Below are positions 14,842 through 20,531 of a DNA stretch of 20,531 bases, in pieces. The DNA comes from Hydrogenovibrio sp. UBA654 (lineage in GTDB: Bacteria > Pseudomonadota > Gammaproteobacteria > Thiomicrospirales > Thiomicrospiraceae). The translations under genes and the position numbers were made by a program. The notes beneath the pieces were generated by a model. That model worked only from the letters and a program-made list of their open reading frames with translations. It ran no database searches and had not been told where the DNA came from. Each line of letters opens with the position of its first letter. Position 1 is the stretch's first letter. The stretch covers positions 11,929 to 32,459 of the forward strand of contig DBOE01000052.1 of NCBI GenBank assembly GCA_002299585.1, given 5' to 3'.

Positions 14842-16689
14842 ATGTGTGGAATAGTTGGAGGAGTGGCTGAAAGAAATGTAGTGCCTATCTTATTAGAAGG
14901 GTTGAGAAGGCTAGAATATAGAGGCTATGACTCTTCAGGCATCGCAGTATTAACCACAAAATCTACTATTGATAGAGTGCGTTCACTAGGTAAGATAAAA
15001 AATCTAGAAGAAAAAATGACAGATAGCCCCCCTGCTGGTAAGGTTGGTATTGCCCATACTCGTTGGGCAACGCATGGCGTGCCAGCTGAAAACAATGCCC
15101 ACCCACATATTTGTAATAATAAAGTAGCCATTGTTCATAATGGTATTATCGAAAACTATCAGCAATTAAAAGAGCAACAACTAAAACAAGGTTTTAAATT
15201 TACCTCCGAAACCGATACCGAAGTAGTAGCCCATTCGATATTTACAGAATTAGAAAAAAGTAATGATTTATTAAAGGCTGTGCAAGTAACTATAAGCCAG
15301 CTAGAGGGGGCATATGCTCTGGGAGTAATCGCCGCCAATAATTCTGAAGAGCTAATTACAGCTAGAAAAGGTAGCCCATTAGTAATAGGTATCGGCATCG
15401 GTGAATATTTTATAGCCTCTGATGTTTCTGCCTTACTACCAGTTACTCAAAAGTTTATGTTTTTAGAAGATGGTGATATAGCTAAAATCACCTGTGATAG
15501 CGTATTAATTTTAGATGAAAAAGGTCAAGAAGTTAGTCGTGAAATAAAAACCTCTAATCTCTCAATAAGTTCTGTTGGGCTAGGTAACTATCGACACTAT
15601 ATGCAAAAAGAAATTTTCGAGCAACCACAAGCCGTCAGAGATACTCTAGAGGGAAGAATTGCTGGTAATAAAATTTTTGTTTCAGCCTTTGGTAACCAAG
15701 CTGAGGAAATATTTAAAACCATTACACAGGTGCAAATTATTGCCTGTGGAACCAGTTATCATGCAGGGTTAGTTGCCAAATATTGGCTGGAAGATATTTT
15801 ACAATTGGCTTGCCAAGTAGAAGTAGCCAGCGAATATCGCTATCGAAATCCAGTTATTCAAGATAATACTTTGTTTATAACCATTAGCCAATCAGGTGAA
15901 ACCGCAGATACTCTAGCAGCATTAAAACAAGTTAAGCAATCAAAAAATAATAAAAATATACCAACCCTCTCAATTTGTAATGTTGCAGAATCTAGTTTAA
16001 CTAGAGAGTCAGACCTAATATTTTTAACCCATGCTGGGCCAGAAATAGGCGTAGCATCAACCAAAGCCTTTACTACCCAACTAGTATCACTAGCTTTACT
16101 AACTACTGTACTAGGTAAAGTACAAAATAGAATTACTCAACAACAAGAGCAAAAAATAGTTGCAGGACTACAAAAACTACCTAATCTAATTCAGAATGCA
16201 CTTGACCATGAAGATGCCATAAAAGAAATGGCAAAAGACTTTGCGGATAAGCATAATGCTCTATTTTTAGGTAGAGGAACCATGTATCCAATCGCGATGG
16301 AAGGAGCATTAAAGTTAAAAGAAATAAGCTATATCCACGCTGAAGCCTACCCAGCAGGAGAGCTAAAACATGGACCCCTAGCGTTAATTGACGAAGACAT
16401 TCCAGTAATCGCAATTGCCCCACTAGATGATACCTTAGAAAAATTAAAGGCAAATCTGCAAGAAGTAAATGCCAGAGGTAGTAAAATGATAGTGTTTGAA
16501 GATGAATGCTCAGATATAAGTTCCGAAAAAAACTTTAAAGTAATCAAGGTCACCACTAATGTGGGCAGAATAACTGCCCCTATTACATTCAATATTCCAT
16601 TGCAACTATTAAGTTATCATGTAGCATTAATCAAAGGCACCGATGTAGACCAGCCAAGAAACTTAGCGAAGTCGGTTACTGTAGAGTAG
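14842..16689 (+). CDS. glmS: Glutamine--fructose-6-phosphate aminotransferase (isomerizing)
   Basis: Makes glucosamine-6-phosphate from fructose-6-phosphate and glutamine, the entry to peptidoglycan and LPS amino sugars. The 615 residues (E. coli 609) start MCGIVGG, with Cys2 as the glutaminase nucleophile once Met is removed. They continue with HTRWATHG (about 72-79) and NNAHPH. Two SIS domains follow, with ACGTSYHAG and SQSGETADT in the first, and the C-terminus is GTDVDQPRNLAKSVTVE. AAAGG about 8 bases upstream sets the start. No upstream glmU is present. The last codons are the conserved target read by Tn7-type TnsD proteins; hipBA lies directly behind. Confidence 0.97.
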   Translation: MCGIVGGVAERNVVPILLEGLRRLEYRGYDSSGIAVLTTKSTIDRVRSLGKIKNLEEKMTDSPPAGKVGIAHTRWATHGVPAENNAHPHICNNKVAIVHNGIIENYQQLKEQQLKQGFKFTSETDTEVVAHSIFTELEKSNDLLKAVQVTISQLEGAYALGVIAANNSEELITARKGSPLVIGIGIGEYFIASDVSALLPVTQKFMFLEDGDIAKITCDSVLILDEKGQEVSREIKTSNLSISSVGLGNYRHYMQKEIFEQPQAVRDTLEGRIAGNKIFVSAFGNQAEEIFKTITQVQIIACGTSYHAGLVAKYWLEDILQLACQVEVASEYRYRNPVIQDNTLFITISQSGETADTLAALKQVKQSKNNKNIPTLSICNVAESSLTRESDLIFLTHAGPEIGVASTKAFTTQLVSLALLTTVLGKVQNRITQQQEQKIVAGLQKLPNLIQNALDHEDAIKEMAKDFADKHNALFLGRGTMYPIAMEGALKLKEISYIHAEAYPAGELKHGPLALIDEDIPVIAIAPLDDTLEKLKANLQEVNARGSKMIVFEDECSDISSEKNFKVIKVTTNVGRITAPITFNIPLQLLSYHVALIKGTDVDQPRNLAKSVTVE

Positions 16690-16711
16690 GTATCTCTTGC
16701 CTTTAAAAAAC

Positions 16712-16732
16712 CAGTATTAAGACACAATACTG
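16712..16732 (+). terminator. Stem-loop after glmS
   Basis: CAGTATT (16712-16718) and AATACTG (16726-16732) form a perfect seven-base stem around a seven-base loop, 22 bases after the glmS stop. No T-run follows, so termination would be weak. It also overlaps a second dyad, AGACA/TGTCT, and could be a binding site ahead of hipBA. Confidence 0.35.
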
Positions 16733-16763
16733 TCTAAAACTATAAAATAATAAACAAATAAGC

Positions 16764-16790
16764 TATAATAGTATCCATTATAACTGGAAA
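16764..16790 (+). promoter_or_regulatory. hipBA promoter with HipB-like operator
   Basis: TATAAT (16764-16769) is a good -10, 26 bases before the hipB start. Next comes TATCC (16772-16776), nine bases, then GGAAA (16786-16790). E. coli HipB binds TATCC-N8-GGATA, so this is close but not exact in spacing and in the right half. The GGAAA half also serves as the ribosome-binding site, which would let the antitoxin block its own expression. Confidence 0.45.
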
Positions 16791-16795
16791 TCAAT

Positions 16796-17086
16796 ATGGA
16801 ACATTTAGCGTTTTTAACAGAAAAAGATGTACAAATTAATCTTGCACACTACTTACAAAACCTGCGCAAAAAATCTAAGTTGTCTCGCCATGTTATGGCA
16901 GAAAAAAGTACCGTCCCGGCATCAACGATTAAGAGGTTTGAAACAACAGGGCAAATCTCCCTTCGCCAATTTCTTTTATTGTGGCAATCACTTGAAGACC
17001 TTAATAAAGTCAATGAATTAACTAAGGTGAGTAATGATTTGCATCCTAAAACAATAGATGAGGTATTAAATGATGCCCTTAACTAA
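16796..17086 (+). CDS. hipB: XRE-type antitoxin, HipB-like
   Basis: A 96-residue DNA-binding protein, likely antitoxin and autorepressor of the pair. A helix-turn-helix lies at about 17-66, with LRKKSKLSRHVMAEKS as helices 1-2 and STIKRFETTG as the recognition region, in the manner of Cro/CI proteins. The tail (67-96) is acidic and helical. The ATG follows GGAAA at 5 bases. The end overlaps hipA by 17 bases, so antitoxin and toxin are translationally coupled, with antitoxin first. No promoter separates the two. Confidence 0.85.
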   Translation: MEHLAFLTEKDVQINLAHYLQNLRKKSKLSRHVMAEKSTVPASTIKRFETTGQISLRQFLLLWQSLEDLNKVNELTKVSNDLHPKTIDEVLNDALN

Positions 17087-18368
17087 TTCAATATTAACGC
17101 CTAAAATTAATGTATTTCGAGAATTATCTAAGGGTAAAAAAATACAGGTAGGCGTATTAGCACAAAATAAGCAGAGTGTTTATTTTCAGTACGATAATAC
17201 TTACCTAAGTTCACAGCAAAACTTATCACCTTTTAAATTAAAATTTACAAATGAGCTACAGCTTGCTCCAAAAACGCCACACAATAAACAGCACGGCGTA
17301 TTTGCAGATTCACTGCCAGATGGTTGGGGGCTACTGCTTCAAAACAGAGAGTTCAAAAAAAAAGGACGACATTCCAGTGAGATAACCGCAATGGACAGAT
17401 TGTCTTTAGTAGGAAATACAGGAATGGGAGCTTTAAGCTATGAGCCTGCTTACAGTAAACAAGACGAAATCAATCAAAACTTTGAATTATCTGCACTTGG
17501 GTTAGAAGCACAAGCCGTCTTTAATGGGCAAACAGAAGAAGTTATGCAAGCCTTAATTGCCGCAGGTAGTTCTGGTGGAGCTAGACCCAAAGCACAGCTT
17601 TATTTTGCTCCTAACGATTTTTCAAAATGTCGCACAAATCCTATAAAAGGAGACCAAGCTTGGCTGGTTAAATTTACCTCTGCAAACCTACCTTTAAAAC
17701 ATGAGGAAGGGCTTTGTGAAGCGGTATATTTAACCATGGCAAGGTGTGCCAAAATAGATACAGCAGACTGGCAACTAATTTCAGCCCCCAAAGAATCAGG
17801 AGCATCGCACTGGCTTGCCTTAAATCGTTTTGATAGGCAGTTAAGCCCCAAAGGACAGCTAACTAAAATTCACATGCATAGTGCAGCAGGCTTGCTTGAT
17901 GCAGATTTTAGAATGCCCTCTCTTGATTATCAAGAGCTAATCAAGGCTTCACGAGTGCTATGTAAGTCTCCCCAAGCAGGGCAAATACAGTTCGCACGGG
18001 CTATTTTTAACCTACTAAGTTGTAACCAAGACGACCACGCAAAGAACTGGGCTTTTTTACAAAACGATAACGGAAGTTGGAAGCCATCCCCTTTCTACGA
18101 TATAACCTACAGCCCAACCGCATTTAACGAACATAGTACCGCTTTCATAGGTTATGGAAAAGAACCACCCCTTAAAATCATTCAACAACTTGCCACCGAT
18201 GCAAGTTTTTCAAGCTGGCAAGAAGCTAAAGAAGTGATTGAAAAAGTTAGCGATGCGATTAGCCAGTTCACATCCGTAGCAAAATCACAGGGAGTGCAAA
18301 AAAACACTATTAATCAAATACAAAAACAGCTTAATAAAACTTGGAAAGATAACTCACAAATTTTTTAA
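17070..18368 (+). CDS. hipA: HipA-family Ser/Thr kinase toxin
   Basis: Full-length 432-residue HipA-type kinase. From the family, such toxins phosphorylate an aminoacyl-tRNA synthetase and halt growth until neutralised by HipB; the target of this subfamily is not known from sequence. The N-terminal domain has DSLPDGWG (80-87) and LVGNTGMGALSYEP (113-126). The kinase core has a glycine loop SSGGARPKA (167-175), Lys201 in WLVKFTS, the catalytic DDHAKN (321-326, Asp321), and the metal-binding YDITYS with Asp344. All key residues are present, so it should be active. Two ATGs (17070, 17073) are possible starts and differ by one residue. The gene is more C-rich than pyrD to coaX, but so is neighbouring glmS. 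Confidence 0.92.
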   Translation: MMPLTNSILTPKINVFRELSKGKKIQVGVLAQNKQSVYFQYDNTYLSSQQNLSPFKLKFTNELQLAPKTPHNKQHGVFADSLPDGWGLLLQNREFKKKGRHSSEITAMDRLSLVGNTGMGALSYEPAYSKQDEINQNFELSALGLEAQAVFNGQTEEVMQALIAAGSSGGARPKAQLYFAPNDFSKCRTNPIKGDQAWLVKFTSANLPLKHEEGLCEAVYLTMARCAKIDTADWQLISAPKESGASHWLALNRFDRQLSPKGQLTKIHMHSAAGLLDADFRMPSLDYQELIKASRVLCKSPQAGQIQFARAIFNLLSCNQDDHAKNWAFLQNDNGSWKPSPFYDITYSPTAFNEHSTAFIGYGKEPPLKIIQQLATDASFSSWQEAKEVIEKVSDAISQFTSVAKSQGVQKNTINQIQKQLNKTWKDNSQIF

Positions 18369-18467
18369 ATTAAGATTTATTTAGTGACAAGAATCACAAA
18401 AACAATACAGCGATAAGCTATAAGCTATAATTTCTCCATGTTTTACATACAAAAGGTTTTGTAGCAA
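18369..18467 (+). promoter_or_regulatory. rfbB promoter region sharing a motif with hipBA
   Basis: TATAAT at 18426-18431 is a likely -10. It lies in a tandem AAGCTAT-AAGCTAT (18415-18428) and is followed by TCC at 18435-18437. The 12 bases ATAAGCTATAAT are identical to those at the hipBA promoter (16758-16769). The gap shows no clear terminator for hipA. Confidence 0.4.
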
Positions 18468-19559
18468 GTGAAGAGGCAAGAAAACAAACTAATATTAGTC
18501 ACCGGCGGGGCAGGCTTCATAGGATCAGCAGTTATTCGTCAGCTAATTAACCACACAAGCTATAAAGTAGTTAATGTAGATAAACTAACCTATGCTGGTA
18601 ATTTAGAATCATTATTATCCGTAGCAAATAATGAAAGATACTATTTTGAACAAGTTGATATTTGTGATGCAAACAGCCTTAAAAAAGTTTTTGCAACCTA
18701 TCAGCCCGATATAGTGATGCACCTAGCCGCGGAATCTCATGTGGATAGATCAATTGATGGGCCAAGCGAATTTATTCAAACCAATATTGTTGGAACCTAC
18801 ACTTTACTAGAGCAAGCAAGGCAATACTGGAATACGCTAACGACAGAAAAAAAGTTAAACTTTAGGTTTCATCATATTTCAACCGACGAAGTATATGGCG
18901 ACCTAGCGCATCCTGATGAAGATGATAATGCAAAAGATTCACTCTTTACCGAAACAACAAGTTATGAACCAAGCTCGCCCTATTCTGCATCTAAAGCCAG
19001 TTCAGACCATTTAGTAAGAGCTTGGCAAAGAACTTATGATTTTCCAACAATAATAACTAACTGTTCTAATAATTACGGAGCCTACCATTTTCCAGAAAAA
19101 CTAATACCACTAGTGATTTTAAACGCACTAGAAGGCAAAGAGCTACCTATATACGGCAAAGGCAACCAAATAAGAGACTGGTTGTTTGTAGAAGACCACG
19201 CAAGAGCATTAATTTTGGTTGCCACGCAAGGAAAAATAGGTGAAACTTACAACATAGGCGGACATAACGAAAAGCAAAATATAGAAGTCGTAAAAATTAT
19301 CTGTAATATATTAGATGAAATAAGACCAAAATCTACAAAATATGCAGAACAAATTACCTATGTTAAAGATCGACCAGGTCACGACATGCGCTATGCAATA
19401 GATGCTACAAAAATCCAACAAAAACTAGGTTGGACACCACAAGAAACCTTTGAAACAGGCATTAAAAAAACCGTACAATGGTACCTAGACAACCAACAGT
19501 GGTGCAAAAATGTACAAGATGGCAGCTATCAAATAGAAAAATTGGGGAGCAATAAATGA
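18468..19559 (+). CDS. rfbB: dTDP-glucose 4,6-dehydratase
   Basis: Converts dTDP-glucose to dTDP-4-keto-6-deoxyglucose, toward rhamnose and other deoxysugars of surface polysaccharide. The 363 residues (E. coli 361) carry the NAD-binding GGAGFIGS (13-20), DKLTYAGN (38-45), HLAAESHVDRS (85-95), the catalytic Thr139-Asp140-Glu141 in STDEVYGDL, and YSASK with Tyr172 and Lys176. The start is GTG at 18468; upstream in frame there is a stop at 18462, and no ATG lies between, so GTG is the only sensible choice despite a weak ribosome-binding site (AAAAGG 11 bases away). Its stop overlaps the ugd start as ATGA. The companions rfbA, rfbC and rfbD are not in the window. Confidence 0.95.
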   Translation: MKRQENKLILVTGGAGFIGSAVIRQLINHTSYKVVNVDKLTYAGNLESLLSVANNERYYFEQVDICDANSLKKVFATYQPDIVMHLAAESHVDRSIDGPSEFIQTNIVGTYTLLEQARQYWNTLTTEKKLNFRFHHISTDEVYGDLAHPDEDDNAKDSLFTETTSYEPSSPYSASKASSDHLVRAWQRTYDFPTIITNCSNNYGAYHFPEKLIPLVILNALEGKELPIYGKGNQIRDWLFVEDHARALILVATQGKIGETYNIGGHNEKQNIEVVKIICNILDEIRPKSTKYAEQITYVKDRPGHDMRYAIDATKIQQKLGWTPQETFETGIKKTVQWYLDNQQWCKNVQDGSYQIEKLGSNK

Positions 19560-20531
19560 AAATAGCCGTAGTAGGAACAGGATATGTTGGTTTATCTTTG
19601 GCAATGTTGTTAGCACAACAGCATGAAGTAATCGCTTTGGACATAGTTCCTGAAAAAATAGATTTATTAAATAACAAAAAATCACCCATTGTTGATGCTG
19701 ATATAATGGATTTTTTAGAAAATAAAACCTTAAACTTTATTGCAACTTTAGATAAAAACCAAGCCTATTCTAATGCCGATTTTATAATAGTAGCGACCCC
19801 AACAGATTACGATACCGAAACAAACACCTTTAATACCAGCTCAGTAGAAGCGGTTATTAAAGACGCATTAAAAATAAACCCTAATTCAACTATTGTTATT
19901 AAATCGACTATTCCAGTTGGCTATACACAAAAAATAAAAGAAAAATTTGGTTATGAAAATATAATCTTCTCTCCAGAGTTCCTAAGAGAAGGCAGTGCTT
20001 TATATGACAACCTGCACCCATCAAGAATAATAGTCGGTGAAAGCACCAAAAAAGCCAAAGAGTTCGCCAATATTCTTGTAGAAGGAGCATTAAAAGAAAA
20101 TATATCTGTACTCTTTACAGACTCTACCGAAGCTGAAGCAATAAAATTATTTTCAAACACCTATTTAGCCATGCGAGTATCTTACTTTAATGAGCTAGAT
20201 AGCTACTGTGAAACACATGGTTTAAGCAGTAAACAAGTAATTGAAGGGGTAGGGCTAGACCCTAGAATAGGTAGCCACTACAACAACCCTAGTTTCGGTT
20301 ACGGCGGTTACTGCCTACCAAAAGATACTAGGCAGCTACTCGCCAATTATAGCGAAGTACCACAAAATTTAATTCAAGCAATAGTACAGTCAAACTCCAC
20401 CAGAAAAGACTTTATTGCTGATCAAATCATAAAAAACAACCCCAAAACAGTGGGCGTTTATCGCCTAGTAATGAAGCAAGGTTCAGACAACTTTAGAGCC
20501 AGTGCAATTCAAGGCATAATGAAACGAATAA
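19556..20531 (+). CDS. ugd: UDP-glucose 6-dehydrogenase (3' end beyond window)
   Basis: Oxidises UDP-glucose to UDP-glucuronate for capsule, exopolysaccharide or lipid A modification. The 325 codons seen (E. coli Ugd has 388 residues) begin with the NAD-binding GTGYVGLS (7-14). They include VATPTDYD (79-86), SPEFLREGSA (139-148), NTYLAMRVSYFNELD (201-215) and the catalytic Cys253 in YGGYCLPKDT, and run to IQGIMKRI at the window edge. The match to the enterobacterial enzyme is very close. The reading frame is intact and cut only by the window. ATG overlaps the rfbB stop, so the two are one transcription unit, and together they suggest a polysaccharide cluster continuing to the right. Confidence 0.95.
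   Translation, partial: MKIAVVGTGYVGLSLAMLLAQQHEVIALDIVPEKIDLLNNKKSPIVDADIMDFLENKTLNFIATLDKNQAYSNADFIIVATPTDYDTETNTFNTSSVEAVIKDALKINPNSTIVIKSTIPVGYTQKIKEKFGYENIIFSPEFLREGSALYDNLHPSRIIVGESTKKAKEFANILVEGALKENISVLFTDSTEAEAIKLFSNTYLAMRVSYFNELDSYCETHGLSSKQVIEGVGLDPRIGSHYNNPSFGYGGYCLPKDTRQLLANYSEVPQNLIQAIVQSNSTRKDFIADQIIKNNPKTVGVYRLVMKQGSDNFRASAIQGIMKRI

Noticed and set aside
16690..16795. Possible Tn7-type transposon end behind glmS
   Set aside because: No TGT-starting terminal repeats or five-base duplication could be seen.
16827..17021. Alternative frame within hipB
   Set aside because: It is fully overlapped by hipB, whose helix-turn-helix is clear.

Overview
The window is about 20.5 kb of AT-rich DNA (roughly one third G+C by eye) from a gammaproteobacterium I cannot name further. 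Adk, TrmA, GlmS, RfbB and Ugd read very close to enterobacterial proteins, while pantothenate kinase is the type III kind (CoaX) and biotin ligase lacks the regulatory HTH domain. There is no rRNA, tRNA, CRISPR array or transposase. Coding density is high, and the only gene-free stretch over 300 bases is the first 307.

Left part (1-9 kb): a gene-free stretch with inverted repeats, then adk; a convergent diguanylate cyclase with a decayed EAL domain; an exported rhodanese/metallo-beta-lactamase-fold fusion, divergent from trmA; pyrD; and a tightly overlapping galE-birA-coaX run. Copies of a 16-17 base repeat (TTAATCAGAGGCTCCCT) lie in several gaps here, and one forms the 3' end of trmA.

Middle (9-14.7 kb): a complete copper/silver efflux operon, cusB-cusA-cusC, encoding a periplasmic adaptor with a metal-binding N-terminal domain, an RND pump with the three-methionine site intact, and an outer-membrane channel. 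Its leader carries a perfect inverted repeat at the expected transcription start. The channel gene contains a run of nine C and a run of nine G, the clearest candidates in the window for slippage-based switching.

Right part (14.8-20.5 kb): glmS; a hipBA-type toxin-antitoxin pair directly behind the glmS end that Tn7 elements recognise; then rfbB and ugd (cut by the window edge), overlapping by four bases and probably the start of a surface-polysaccharide cluster. galE, glmS, rfbB and ugd all supply sugar nucleotides or their precursors. The + strand changes from G/T-leaning to A/C-leaning between cusA and glmS.

Most genes are ordinary housekeeping functions. The points worth attention are the homopolymer tracts in cusC, unusual active-site residues in CoaX, PyrD and the metallo-beta-lactamase-fold protein, the dispersed repeat, and a promoter element shared by hipBA and rfbB.
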